From Symbiodinium kawagutii (Eukaryota; Sar; Dinophyceae; Suessiales; Symbiodiniaceae), in contig VSDK01012314.1 of assembly GCA_009767595.1 (NCBI GenBank), positions 24,190-88,189 of the forward strand: a DNA stretch of 64,000 nucleotides. The letters are read 5' to 3'. Position 1 is the stretch's first letter. Every line of letters begins with the position of its first letter. This document shows positions 12,416 through 22,604 of this stretch, in pieces. The position numbers and the translations under genes were made by a program. The notes under the pieces are model-generated. The model did not search any database. It was not told where the DNA came from and was given only the letters and a program-made list of their open reading frames with translations.

Positions 12416-12787
12416 AACTGGTTGCTGGTTATAACCGTTCATAGTGGGTAATAACAGGGGATTCTAGCCAACAGGAATGGTTAGACAACAACTGGTTGGT
12501 GCTTTTATATGGTCTTTATAAGGATTTATAATTAACCAGGGTCGATAATAGGGTATAATAAGCAACAATAATGGTTAGACAACTACTGGTTGGTGATTTG
12601 ATTGACATGTTTTATTTTCCCTAGTGTCTATCAGCAAGTAATGTTTTCATCGGGGTATAAATGGGTTGGTGTTTCAACAGTATGTAAACTTATTTGGTTG
12701 ATGGTTTAAACTGGTTGTTGGTGTTTATTAACAAATGGTTGTTTGATTTGTGCATCTTTTTCATTGTGGTTGAAACCACCAACCAGA
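12416..12787. mobile_element. MITE-C copy, enlarged
   Basis: Left end GAACTGGTTGCTGGTT, right end TGGTTGAAACCACCAACCAG. The 370-bp interior holds two direct copies of 'aataatggttagacaac', so the element is longer than the 160-bp copy at 7350. Confidence 0.5.
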
Positions 12788-12907
12788 TAAGTTCGCTTAG
12801 TCACCATCGATTTTGTTGAAGAGTCACTTGGAAGGGGCGATTCTCTCCATGATGTCCATCATGATAGCATGTCCATTTGGGAAGCTGAATATCCCCAAGG
12901 TTCAATC

Positions 12908-12995
12908 GGTGGTTTCTCAAAATAGGGAACTCCAAAATATGGTTGGTTCAATACTACAAATTGTGAAGAAAATGGATGATATCTGGGGTTACCCC
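12908..12995. mobile_element. MITE-B copy, right end degraded
   Basis: Left end GGTGGTTTCTCAAAATAGGG. The core is in the opposite orientation to most copies ('ggttggtt...ggatgat'). Confidence 0.5.
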
Positions 12996-13174
12996 AAACT
13001 GACTCTTATCAATTGATTATTATCTCCTATTACTAGTCATTACAATCTATTATCAAACCATACTGTATCCCAATCAACTCCACTGAAACACCCATTTGAC
13101 CATCATTGACCGAACATGTATAATGATCAACCATGATTTACCATCATTAACCGTTTACCTTTTGAACTGTCCAG

Positions 13175-13311
13175 TGACACTCCGACGGATCACGTCGCTG
13201 ACGCGACTCTCCCAGGAGAATGGACGTTGGCGGATTTCTCTCCTGGAGGTGGAAACCGAGTCCCTTGGGCGGAAGGTTCGAAGGATCGGCAGGGATCATC
13301 TGCTTGGAAGG
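13175..13311 (+). CDS. Candidate exon, frame uncertain
   Basis: Between ..ctgtccag and gtcgtt. The preferred frame reads DTPTDHVADATLPGEWTLAD then FSPGGGNRVPWAEGSKDRQG. A second plus frame (LTRLSQENGRWRISLLEVET) and a minus frame are also open. A GC-rich block without stops in several frames is typical of an exon, but the frame is not proven. Confidence 0.35.
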
Positions 13312-13554
13312 GTCGTTCCACAGAAATTATTAGGTTTGATAAGGGTTGTAACAGTGGTAATCAGAGGAGAAGAAGCAACAGTGATGGATTCAAACAGTTC
13401 AGTTTAGAGTGGTTCATAAGGCCTAGAACCATGGTAATAAGAGGAGATGAAGCAACAATAATGGTTCATTCCATAGGTTCATTCATTGGTGGGATATCAT
13501 TGAAATATGGGAAACCCAAGGCTTAACTGGGGATACCCCCTATTAATCAAACAC

Positions 13555-13765
13555 CTCGTAGCGGCGAAAGTTGTGTTTCATCATCAATTTGAATGACTGA
13601 AAATCCCTGGCCGATTCTGATAAATTTCCCAAGCATCAACATGATCATCTCCAAGCAGTTTCCAGCACTGCTTTCCTCCCAAGGTTTGCATTGCCATCGT
13701 CCTCTTTGGTACGGAAGCTCAGAGAAAATGTCGCTGGATGCGGCAAGTGGAATCGCGGCCAACCT
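13555..13765. CDS. Candidate exon, strand ambiguous
   Basis: On the plus strand, 13659-13765 is bounded by ..caagcag and gtgatg and reads CHRPLWYGSSEKMSLDAASG. On the minus strand, 13763-13555 is bounded by ..catcacag and gtgttt and reads SDIFSELPYQRGRWQCKPWE then SSAGNCLEMIMLMLGKFIRI over 69 codons. Both fit splice rules. The minus reading is longer; the plus reading agrees with the direction of the better-supported exons. Confidence 0.4.
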
Positions 13766-13995
13766 GTGATGAACGAACGGAAACACCAACTAGCTTGTTG
13801 AAAATGGTGAGGCCAGCAGATGGTTGGTAACCATTGCTACAGAGTGGTACCCCCGCTTGGCTAACTTAGGTTATAACTAAGGTAACTACCAGATCCAGAA
13901 GATATCAATGTACTGGATGGTAAACCAATGAATCGATCCAGGGGGCCAGGAGGGTACCACTGCAGCTTATCAAGTGGTTGCTCATTCTGCCGAAC

Positions 13996-14109
13996 ACATA
14001 TGGTGGTTCGTCAAAATAGGGGTACATACCCCCAAATCATCCTCTTTTGATCATTTGTAGTAATCAACCAACCATTTTTTGAGCTCCATATCTTGAGAAA
14101 CCAGCATAT
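13996..14109. mobile_element. MITE-B copy
   Basis: Ends TATGGTGGTTCGTCAAAATA and TCTTGAGAAACCAGCATA. The core has 'aaatcatcc' and 'aatcaaccaaccattttt'. Confidence 0.65.
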
Positions 14110-14251
14110 AGTTGGAGTAGTTGGTATATCCTCTATGTTTGTTGGTTATGATCTCCTATTATCAACCATTAACCTGCTTATTCACCCAATCAATCCCAGA
14201 TTCTTAGCCAGCAATTTTGATGGAACCACCCTTATAATGATGGCTTTCAAG

Positions 14252-14413
14252 CTGGTGCGTCAGCTGGACCTCCTGTGGTTCATATCAGGAAGGTACCACT
14301 GCTTCATCGATGGCCTCGCCGTCAGTGATGTAGCATGGATCGACACCACACGAAATTGGGCACTGGGAACGCTGGTGGTGGGGCATCCCTGCACTGCTGG
14401 GTGGTTTGATTGA
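14252..14413 (+). CDS. Candidate coding patch, unknown
   Basis: One frame is open for 53 codons after ..tttcaag: LDLLWFISGRYHCFIDGLAV then SDVAWIDTTRNWALGTL. An internal gtaccac donor and ..gccgtcag acceptor also allow two smaller exons. No domain is recognised. Confidence 0.3.
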   Translation: MVRQLDLLWFISGRYHCFIDGLAVSDVAWIDTTRNWALGTLVVGHPCTAGWFD

Positions 14414-14447
14414 CATTTTGCTTATTTCCCCTACAGTAATCAGTAAC

Positions 14448-14550
14448 AAATGGTGGTTTCTCAAAATAGGGGTCCCCAAAATCATCCACTGTTTACAACT
14501 AATAGTAAGAACCCATCATTTTAGGGGTTCCCTATTTTGAGAACCCCCAA
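14448..14550. mobile_element. MITE-B copy, near consensus
   Basis: Ends TGGTGGTTTCTCAAAATAGG and CCCTATTTTGAGAAC with the 'aaatcatcca' core. A good family reference. Confidence 0.7.
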
Positions 14551-15406
14551 GTGGTTGGTTGACCAATATATTTTCATAGGGGTGGTTCAACCACCAAACA
14601 CTACATATATGTCCAGATGATCGTTAGCCCCTCACAGTTCACCCAAACGCAGAGGAAACTGCTCTTAGAAATAGTCTTGATTTGTGGATGTTTGATTTCC
14701 ATAGATTTCCGGGATGTTGGTTGCGATGCCATGAATTGGACAAAGCCATTTTTTCATGGTCAATGCTACCATCCCAAACCTCCATGACGAGGGGTATCAA
14801 CTGTTTGGTGCTCATCTAGCTTTTGGTACATGTCCAGGCACATGAAACTCGCCACGGGTACGATCAATCAGTATCATGCATTTTCATTCTCGTACCAAAT
14901 ATCATAAACGGGATGTGGTAGATGCCCCCGAGGATATTTTGTCCTTAGCTACGACCAGTATTCAACAGTCTGATAATGTTCACCCAGTATGTTATGCAAT
15001 TCATCTAGCCATGATGCACCATGAATAAACCGATCATGTGCCACCGGCCAGGCATTATGGGCTTTGTGCGGGACCCAAATGCTGCCTTATTTTGAAGTTG
15101 GGGTTTCGTGAGCAGTGAGCAGTGCCTCATTTTGATTGGTAGAAGCCTAGGGTTCGTTCACCTTATGTTTTGGCCCTTTCGCAATCTAGAGTGGATCATC
15201 AAAGTTTGCATCAATCCGCAAAAAGACAATGGATTAAACATGATACAATACAGACATGTTTTGTTTTTGTTGTGTCCACCTTTTGAATTGTGGTTGGTTT
15301 TTCTACAAGTGAGCAGGGTTGAAATGTGTGCATGGGCCAGTATCACGTGCGGAGTCATCCACAGTTTAATGGTTTGGGGGAAATCTGTGCCCCGTTTTGG
15401 GCCGGT
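14551..15406. other. No supported gene
   Basis: A MITE-C end fragment lies at 14553-14600. An open frame of 119 codons (15108-15467) has no motif and runs into the foldback at 15407, so I do not call it a gene. Confidence 0.35.
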
Positions 15407-15516
15407 TTCAAGAATGCCATGTGAGCCATGGTTCACAAGAATTGATAATGGCTGGTGTTTGGACTAGGTATTGCATTCTCAGCCATTATCAATTTTTCAA
15501 GAATGCCATGTGAGCC
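15407..15516. repeat. Foldback flanked by 21-bp direct repeats
   Basis: A 21-bp sequence starting ttcaagaatgccatg occurs at 15407-15427 and 15496-15516. Between them ATTGATAATGGCTG (15441-15454) and CAGCCATTATCAAT (15480-15493) are perfect inverted repeats with a 25-base loop. Confidence 0.7.
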
Positions 15517-15559
15517 CGTTCAAATGATAATCCCTAACTGTTCTCATTTGGTCACAGAG

Positions 15560-17182
15560 ACAGCCCCAGGGCATTGCAACGGGCATTTTGCTGGAGGTGC
15601 CTGGGACCGGTACCATGAGTTGCAAAGTCGAGCCAGTGAAAATGTTGGTTGAAAAGCTGGGCGAAGCTCTAGAACCAGCTGGTTCATGTTAGGTTCGGCT
15701 GGTTCTACAAGGTGGTCCCCCAGTTATAACTTGGTAAGGTCATTTAACTATAGTTATATCTACCATTTGCCTGGTAGTTACCCTAGTTATAAACCAACGG
15801 CTATAGCTGATTAGGGGCCCACCTTGTAGGTTCATGTTGGGTTGAAAAGCTCGATGAATCCCAGCGGGTTCTAGGGCCTAAAAGGCAACAATGTCAAACG
15901 TTGGTGAAACCCATATGGCATGTTCCGCTCTTAGCGCTAGCCAACCCTGCCTTTGCATCAAATGTGGAGGCACTCACTATGGATTTGGCACCGCCAACAG
16001 AAACCATGTAGGTCTACGAACGAAGCAGCTCATGAGCTGGTCTACGGCTGATTGCCCTATCCTTAACGGTTTTAGCGGTTCAGACTAGTGAAGAAAGCGG
16101 AACCTGGTGGGACGACTCAACTGTTTCCTACCAAGTATGGTATAACCATTAGCATCATCAACCATTAAGGGCAATCGACATGTTTGTTTCAATGGATTTT
16201 AATGGTCAAGTTCCTATCGTTTTTCACTATCAGATTTTTGACAGAGGAAACTGGTAGCGAAATACTTACCAATCACGGCGGTCTAGCCCATGTAAAGTAG
16301 GTGAATTGATCACCTAATGATATGATCGATTGCCACATCATGCCAGGTATCAACTGATCAGGTACCATCAATCAATAGTGCAGCTATGGTTTGCAAGTCT
16401 TAGCAATCAATATACTTATGGTCTAGTCCTGATCCAGTGGCTTTTACCATCAACAATCAATATAGCACAGCAGTTGATATGTCCTGTTGGTATGCTATTT
16501 CCAAAGCAATCAATGGCAAACAGTTTTGGCGTGACCAATCAATGGAACAATTTTGAGCAATGTATACCCAAAAAAGTCACTGGTCCATATAACCACCGTA
16601 ATTATGTAAAAAACATCATTTACGAAGCAGCTTGAACATTCATCAACTATCACGAGATTTCATTGAGTAGCATTAATCACTAAAAATCATTTGCTATTAC
16701 CAAACATAGAGTATCAACCCTGACCAAGCACTATTGACCTTACTTTAACCGCCATAGGCCTCATCAGCCACCATCAAGCGCCCTTAGCAACGACAAACTG
16801 ATGGGTGTTCGAGCAGTCTCCAGCATCGTCAGTCAGTAAGCCATCATTCACCCTACCATATATGCTTCCAGTTGCCATGAAATAGTAGGTAATCACCTGG
16901 TTTCTAAATATTGTCGTAACTGGGGTTGGTTACCTACCCCCATGCTTCCAGTTACCATGAAATAGTAGGTAACCAGCCCCAAACAAATAATGGTAAAAAC
17001 GAACTGGTTACCTACTATTTCATGGTCACTTGAAGGGTAGGGTATTATTTCATGGTCACTGGAAGCATAGGGCTAGAGTAACTACTACCCCTCCAGCATG
17101 GTCTGCAGGCAGTCCAGCAAGCTATTGCTGTGGCAGATCTACAGCGGCTTGGAGAGAAACAGTTGGAGGTTCAACGGGAATG
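15560..17182 (+). CDS. Five-exon chain of an unknown host protein, partial
   Basis: Exons: 15560-15647, 15941-16017, 16084-16134, 16234-16291, 17109-17182. Each is bounded by AG and GT, and all four junctions agree in phase. Protein pieces in order: TAPGHCNGHFAGGAWDRYHE; NPAFASNVEALTMDLAPPTE; LVKKAEPGGTTQLFPT; FLTEETGSEILTNHGGLAH; AVQQAIAVADLQRLGEKQLE. The last piece is a charged amphipathic helix, likely coiled coil. Introns are 293, 66, 99 and 817 bp. The first contains MITE-D and the last contains nested MITE-E copies. The chain may continue upstream of 15560 and downstream. An acceptor at 18919 matches the final phase and would give REW then NTSFEDLAKMAEEEKAAVD and a stop. I do not recognise the family. 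This is the best-supported host coding region in the left half. Confidence 0.55.
15705..15829. mobile_element. MITE-D copy
   Basis: Ends CTACAAGGTGGTCCCC and GGGGCCCACCTTGTAG are inverted repeats, with GTT on each side as a possible 3-bp target duplication. It lies inside the first intron of the chain at 15560. Confidence 0.65.
16861..17070. mobile_element. MITE-E inserted in MITE-E
   Basis: Inner copy: 32-bp arms at 16945-16976 (starts CTTCCAGTTACCATG) and 17004-17035, nearly perfect inverted repeats. Outer copy: arms at 16861-16900 and about 17041-17070 with the same sequence. The order outer-inner-inner-outer shows a copy inserted into an older one. Confidence 0.65.
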
Positions 17183-17255
17183 GTTGGTTTGTTTAGAGGT
17201 TGGTAGGTTGGTAGGTAGGTTGGTAGGTTGGTAGGTAGGTAGGTTGGTTTGTTGC
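17181..17255. repeat. GGTTGGTA simple repeat
   Basis: Imperfect tandem GGTT/GGTA units directly downstream of the exon ending at 17182. Confidence 0.75.
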
Positions 17256-17493
17256 TTGATTGGTTGATCAATTGGTTGGCAACGCCAGTTTTATGCCAAA
17301 AAAGTCGGGTAGGGATGCTGCCCCCTTTGAAGGTCACCGATGTCGGCCGGCGGCCGCCAGTTGACAGCGGGTCTTCAATGGGCAGTTTTCATCACGATTG
17401 GACAGCTGCCCAATCGCTGAGATTTTGGGGAATCGTTTCTTAAATGGCAGCTCTGCAATAGCTGTCAATCAACAGACAAGCGAACTCAGCAAT

Positions 17494-17609
17494 AAATGGT
17501 GGTTTCTCAAAATAGGGGTAACCCAAAATGGTTGGTTTATTACTAAAAATGATTATGAATTATGAATGGATGATTTAGGGGATCCCTTATTTTGAGAAAG
17601 ACCCAAATG
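17494..17609. mobile_element. MITE-B copy, reversed core
   Basis: Ends TGGTGGTTTCTCAAAATAGG and CCCTTATTTTGAGAAAG. The core reads 'ggttggttta...ggatgattta', the reverse complement of the common core. Confidence 0.65.
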
Positions 17610-17800
17610 TTATTCAGCGATGGTCTAACTAGAAACGGGGAAGTGGTCGGTTGCAGGGATATACATAGTAAAGAAAAGTACCTTTGATGGCGTGGAAAAG
17701 AGGTCACGCCATCAGATCAGTCTAACCAGTACTGCCATGTGGGCGTTGATGCTCATCTCTTTCAATTGGATCCGAATGATCACCGCGCAAGTGTAAACAG

Positions 17801-17951
17801 CTGAAGATTCTGTGCGCCTGCAATGCTGGAAAGCACCGTTCTGTATTGTGTTTTCGTTTGATGACATCTGTTTTCGAGCTGTTATTGCCGCTGCTTGAAA
17901 TCGACTCCAACGAAGAATCGTTTGATACCGCATTGGGCTGCACTGCAACGG
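17801..17951 (+). CDS. Candidate exon with RapZ-like CxxGKHRS loop
   Basis: Bounded by ..gtgtaaacag and gtgcga. The frame reads LKILCACNAGKHRSVLCFRL then MTSVFELLLPLLEIDSNEES. CNAGKHRSV resembles the conserved loop CTGGxHRS that I know from the C-terminal domain of RapZ/YvcJ-type proteins, here after a short beta-like strand (KILCAC) and before a hydrophobic helix. Proteins carrying this domain are annotated in dinoflagellates. The same frame goes on past the donor to TGA at 17968 and is open again beyond it (FDLKTPRQQHRQRGV to TGA near 18069), so either a very short intron removes the stop or the copy is broken. It could belong to the chain at 15560 or to another gene. Confidence 0.45.
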
Positions 17952-18208
17952 GTGCGATCAAAAATTGAACAAGTGTACAGGAAGCATGTTTTGATTTGAA
18001 GACGCCTAGGCAACAGCACCGACAGCGGGGCGTGCTGACGGAGCCTGAAAAGTTGTTCTTTCTCTGATGACGTGCCCAAGCATCTGAGGAGCGTGGAAAA
18101 ATCCAATGCTGTCCTCACAGATTTCGGACATCCATCAAACCAGCTTGTTGACCATCATTAGATGGTTTGATGTAATAGTTATTCCTCCATCAACCCTGTT
18201 TCGTTATC

Positions 18209-18330
18209 TGGCTATGGGTCAATATTAACCATCAATAATGGCTTATATTGACCAACCAATAATAAGGAAAACAACCTGGTTAATAGTAGGGGAACCAGGG
18301 GGACTAAGGGGTGAACTGACCTACAGCCAT
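18209..18330. mobile_element. MITE-A copy
   Basis: Left end GGCTATGGGTCAATATTAAC, right end GAACTGACCTACAGCC. The core carries 'ggttaatagtaggggaacc'. Confidence 0.65.
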
Positions 18331-18402
18331 CTATTAAAACTAACCAGTTTGGTTATCCCTCTAATTGATGTAACGGTTTTCAATAGCATGTGACCATCAT
18401 AG

Positions 18403-18488
18403 GCGCAATTGTCGAAGGCCTCCAGGATCTCAACTCCTGGCGATCTCCCAACACTGAAGCGTCAGTGATGCGATGGCAGCCAAGATGA
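18403..18488 (+). CDS. Weak exon candidate
   Basis: After ..catcatag one frame reads AIVEGLQDLNSWRSPNTEAS to a TGA at 18486-18488. Too short for assignment; a second frame is open. Confidence 0.25.
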
Positions 18489-18578
18489 AACAAGACAAAC
18501 CACTTGGTGGTTGATAGCTAGATAATGGTTGATAATAGGGGATAATAACCAACAATTATAGGGGATATATACCAACCA

Positions 18579-18695
18579 TATGGCTATGGGTCAATATTAG
18601 CCAGCAATAATGGGGGATGATAACCAACAAAACTATAGGGAAACAATGGTTATTGATAGGGGAACCAGGGGTACGGGGTTTTGACCCACTGCCAC
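18579..18695. mobile_element. MITE-A copy
   Basis: Ends TATGGCTATGGGTCAATATT and GGGGTTTTGACCCACTGCCA. It has the same right end as the copy hit by the LINE at 36952. Confidence 0.7.
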
Positions 18696-18918
18696 TTGGT
18701 GGTTTTTGTTATTGTTCTTTCACCAGTATTAACGAATGGTCGGCGGATTGAACATAATATTTTTCATAGGGGTTGAAGCCACCAAGCAGTAAAGTTTCAA
18801 TGATTGTCTTCTTTACAGGTGGCTGGCAACAAATGAGGGAATGATTTTATTCCAATGGCTATTGCACTTCATTCCCCTATTTCCACACCAAGCACCAGCC
18901 AGTTTCGTGATCACTCAG

Positions 18919-19015
18919 GAACACTTCTTTCGAAGACCTTGCCAAGATGGCTGAGGAAGAGAAGGCGGCTGTTGATCCATGTGCTGTGGGGGCGGGTGGG
19001 CGTTTGCCCCTGTAG
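18919..19015 (+). CDS. Candidate terminal exon
   Basis: After ..gatcactcag one leading base, then NTSFEDLAKMAEEEKAAVDP, CAVGAGGRLPL and TAG (19013-19015). Acidic helix then Gly-rich tail. Its phase matches the donor at 17182, so it may be the last coding exon of that chain. Confidence 0.45.
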
Positions 19016-19327
19016 CGTCGGTCCTTTTTCAGCATTTTCAGTCCCCAAATTTATCGAAGTTATGTATGCCAACCATTCCCCATTGAAACCGCCAGCAAAA
19101 AATAGCAAGTATCATAACATCATTACGGATTATTCCCCAGCATTATTGCCACATCACTCATGTTTGGCCAAATAGCCAGCACCTGTACCCAGTGATTCAC
19201 ATGCCCCTGCGCCAGGCAAGCTCCCGTGCGGGCCACAATGCTTCATGCAGTACCAGTGGTTGGTCCAGTTGTGACCAGAATTCAGTCGTTTCAAACTGCG
19301 GTGATTTAGCTATCGGTCGATATATGT

Positions 19328-19469
19328 CGATATTAATCAACCAACTAATGGGGGATAATCACATATCAACCAACTAATGGGGGATAATCACATATAATCA
19401 CCAAGAATACTAGGGAAAACAAGGGTTAATGATGGGCAAGCAAGGTACAGGGTTTTGACCCATAGCCAT
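19328..19469. mobile_element. MITE-A copy with duplicated left part
   Basis: Right end GGGTTTTGACCCATAGCCAT is clear. The left end is degraded and a block starting atcaaccaactaatggg occurs twice in tandem. Confidence 0.5.
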
Positions 19470-19748
19470 TTGCGGGTTGTGGTCAACGATAGTGGCAGGT
19501 GATGAGTATCATGACTATGCCGTCACACTTGTGGCAGCTAATACTATGTTTAATGATGCTTGATGATGGGTGTTTGCTGTGATTAGTGGTGGAAATTGTA
19601 AGTTATGCAATCAGTCATGATGGTGACAGTCCATGATCTTTGTGAATGGGCTGTTCCTAGTAGTTGATCAGGCTTTTTCTTGTGTCGCGAAGGAAAGTGC
19701 ATTCCAAAGAAGCCATAACTTGAATTGGAAGATTTGTTGCAGTTTCAG

Positions 19749-19865
19749 ATGCTGTTTGTTCATGAATGTCTCATAAGCAACTTAGCTCAGAAATTTTATA
19801 CTGGGCATTCACAAAAACTATTTCTGAGCAAAGTTGCTTATGACACATTCATGAGCAAACAGCAT
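19749..19865. repeat. Long foldback hairpin, 46-bp arms
   Basis: 19749-19794 (starts atgctgtttgttcatgaatg) is the near-perfect reverse complement of 19820-19865, with a 25-base loop. A 13-bp direct repeat (gcagtttcagatg) lies just outside each arm. It could be a small foldback transposon or a transcribed hairpin RNA. Confidence 0.7.
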
Positions 19866-20286
19866 AGTCATGCTTATGATAGTATACTGGACTTTGCTGC
19901 AGTTTCAGATGTGTTTTGTGCTTGAGTCTTCATACTGGACTCCTGGACATTAACAAAAACATGTGCTGTATGACATAATTGTCACGGCAAGCGATGATTA
20001 CGGAAGTTATTGGATCCATGGCGCCAGGAATGATGTGGTGAATGATTTTGATTTGATGACATGCTTCACCGGATCATTTCATGAAATTCATGATAATAAT
20101 AATCATCATCAGAATGGTAATTTGTCATATTGAGTAGTCAAGTCATAGTTACTCCATATTAGTTGACCAACCTGAGCTTCCCTCAAATCGCTCGTAACTT
20201 ATCTCACATACGGGTGATTTATGAACCAATGGATCATTTACGAGGCTTCAGCCCGGACTTCATCACCTTCGGATCATGACAGTAAA

Positions 20287-20487
20287 AGGGAAGTTTCTCA
20301 AGCCATAGGGGACCCCCTAGTTATCATCCTTTATGTAAATTCAATTAACCGTCTATAGTATTAAACCAACCTTGATAGTTGGTATATCCCCTTTTATTGC
20401 CCCAATGTATTCTTTTGAAAATAACCATTGCTAACCACTAATAAAACCATAACTTTGGGGTTCCCGTGATGGCTTGAGAAACCACCA
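20287..20487. mobile_element. MITE-B subfamily copy (CATAGGGG ends), enlarged
   Basis: Left end AGTTTCTCAAGCCATAGGGG, right end reading GATGGCTTGAGAAACCACCA. The 'AAGCCATAGGGG' variant recurs near 50444 and 63950 and defines a subfamily. Confidence 0.6.
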
Positions 20488-20691
20488 CCGTCGCAATAGT
20501 CACCGTGATCCAATCGCCCTGGCGACGCCTTCACTGCCAAGGTTCGAAAAAAGGAGCGACGACGCAGGTGCCCGGGCAATGCGCCAGGGAGGTGGTTGTC
20601 TATAGCTGTTCATATCCCCTGGCGCATAGCTTAGCCAAGAGGCATCTTCTCTGGAAGCCAAAGATGATCTGCTGAAATGGTGGACTTTCAG

Positions 20692-20848
20692 GTGGGGAAG
20701 CTGGTTGTCGAAATTATGAGTCATGGGAAAGATGCCAGACAAGATGTGGATTTCATCCATTTGCCGGTTTGGTCAACCTTTGCAAGACATGCTATTTGAA
20801 TTGTGTGCTGACAATGATGAGGCGCTGCAGCTTAGCAAGGATCATAAT
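20692..20848 (+). CDS. Candidate coding segment, two frames
   Basis: After ..ggactttcag phase 0 reads VGKLVVEIMSHGKDARQDVD then FIHLPVWSTFARHAI and TGA (20797-20799). From 20787 another frame reads MLFELCADNDEALQLSKDHN up to a gtgaga donor. The two pieces are protein-like but need a frame change between them. The only GT-AG pair there would give a 20-odd base intron, so a small indel (pseudogene) is possible. The minus strand is open too (20500-20760). Confidence 0.35.
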
Positions 20849-21229
20849 GTGAGAGACGGAGACAGGTGCATGAGACAGCAACGACTCATGCCGCGCGCAG
20901 AAAAAACCGACCAGCTGTGCACGATTTCTTGGCGTCTTCCAAGTCCGAGGACCATTAGTACTTTGTGCTGTTGGTGCTCGCGCTTCAAATGTAGCAAGCA
21001 GTTTCTGCAAATATTTTTATATTTTTCTCCTATTATTAACAAATGATTGGTTGGTTCACTAATATTTTTCATAGGGGTTGAAACCACCAACCGGGTTTGC
21101 TGCTGAAAGCCATTGCGTTCGGCTTACAATCCTCCATCAAGCAGCCTGTAATTGCTGAGTCATCCGATCCCACAGTCTGAAAGGGCACCTCAATGAGGAT
21201 AGAACTCACAGCCGTATGTGAAGGCTTGA

Positions 21230-21532
21230 GTGAAGAAAGAGCCTAAGGCCCTGATCCACATCACATCCTTCACATCGCCCGGAGAGCTGCCTGAGGGGGT
21301 GTACAATAATTGCTATGGTGATTCGCCACCGGTGGCTATGGGCACCGTGAACATGACACCAGTAGGACCATTGAGATCTTCGCACGCTGACGTGAAGAAG
21401 AAGAGTGGAAGTTCCAGTTTCCGTCAGACATCTGACGGAGACAATGGGCAATTCTTGCAGCAGATGATGGTGTGGTTCATGCAGCAGGCGCAGGGCTGCA
21501 ACGGCGCCAATGGCAACTCGGAAGACCTCTAA
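21230..21532 (+). CDS. Candidate exon, 100 codons, unknown protein
   Basis: One open frame ends at TAA/TAG 21530-21532. It includes KALIHITSFTSPGELPEGVY, NNCYGDSPPVAMGTVNMTPV, an SSHADVKKKSGSSS basic-serine stretch, then FLQQMMVWFMQQAQGCNGAN. Composition is GC-richer than flanks. A MITE-C end lies 150 bp upstream. No domain recognised. A minus frame of similar length exists but is less protein-like. Confidence 0.4.
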   Translation: MKKEPKALIHITSFTSPGELPEGVYNNCYGDSPPVAMGTVNMTPVGPLRSSHADVKKKSGSSSFRQTSDGDNGQFLQQMMVWFMQQAQGCNGANGNSEDL

Positions 21533-21654
21533 AACTTGCACATCTTCAAAAGGGGGTTGCAAATCCGTTAAGCACCATGCACGGGATAGTCTTCCAGGAT
21601 CCTTTCCTGGTTATATAAACGCCACAGGTGTCCTACAGCTGAAGCTTTGACAAA

Positions 21655-21760
21655 TTGTGGCAGTTTCTTAAAATAGGAACCCCAAAAAATGGTTTGTTTA
21701 TTACAGTAAATGGCTAGTAAAGGATGATTTGAGAGTCCCTTATTTGAGAAACCGCCATAT
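21655..21760. mobile_element. MITE-B copy, reversed core
   Basis: Ends CAGTTTCTTAAAATAGGAAC and CCCTTATTTGAGAAACCGCC. Confidence 0.6.
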
Positions 21761-22423
21761 CTTGATTGGCAAAACTTGCATGTGCTATCGGTGCACCCAT
21801 TGCTTTGCCTGATTCTGAACTATGCATGTAGAAATGGGTTTTGATGATCGCTGAGATTGATGAACGATGATTAGGAATGATGGTGAGAACTGGCGAGCGA
21901 GCTGCAGATCCAGAATACTAACCACCTGGCAGATTTTGCAATCAATCGGATGTGTTTGCGTGGCCCTGTGTGAATCTTCAATGTCCTACAAAACACCAAC
22001 CACAAAGTAGCGTCCTCGAGTACCTGGCAGTTGTGATAGATATTGCGATCGCTTGTTGGGTGAATATATTTATATAGATCTAATTTGGCCGGCATCACCG
22101 TCCAAAAAAGTTTACTATGGTGAACCAGGTTCATGATGTATGAATCACAGTCATCCATTATCAACCATCACGGCTCAGATTATTCGTATGGTTTTCTGGT
22201 TCTAGCTGGTGTTTCCGTTTGATTCTTCCCCACTGGTAACCTGAATACCAACCACTAAATACTAACCCAGTAGATTTCTGCCATAGTTCACCACTGCCAA
22301 CCAGTACGAGCAGAGATGCATACCTATACAGTAAATCACCAGCTATCCATGGTTCAAGCGATGGTGATTCCAGCTGGACCTACCACAAATTGTGCTAATC
22401 TATCCCTGGCATTAATGGTTAAT

Positions 22424-22536
22424 CATTATCAACCATTGCGAACTATTTTGATTGACATGTTCTATTTTCCCTGGCAATTATTAACAAATGACTGGTTGAC
22501 TAATCTTCTTCGTTGGGGTTGAAACCACCAACCAGA
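22424..22536. mobile_element. MITE-C right part
   Basis: The internal block 'ttgattgacatgttctatttt' region and right end GGGGTTGAAACCACCAACCA are present. The left end is not found. Confidence 0.5.
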
Positions 22537-22604
22537 TCACTATCAACCATTGCTAACCATTGTCAACCGTTTTACCCTGGATCTAATATGAACACTTTTT
22601 GCAG

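Noticed and set aside
15108..15467. 119-codon plus-strand frame
   Set aside because: It ends inside the foldback and has no motif; composition does not differ from neighbours.
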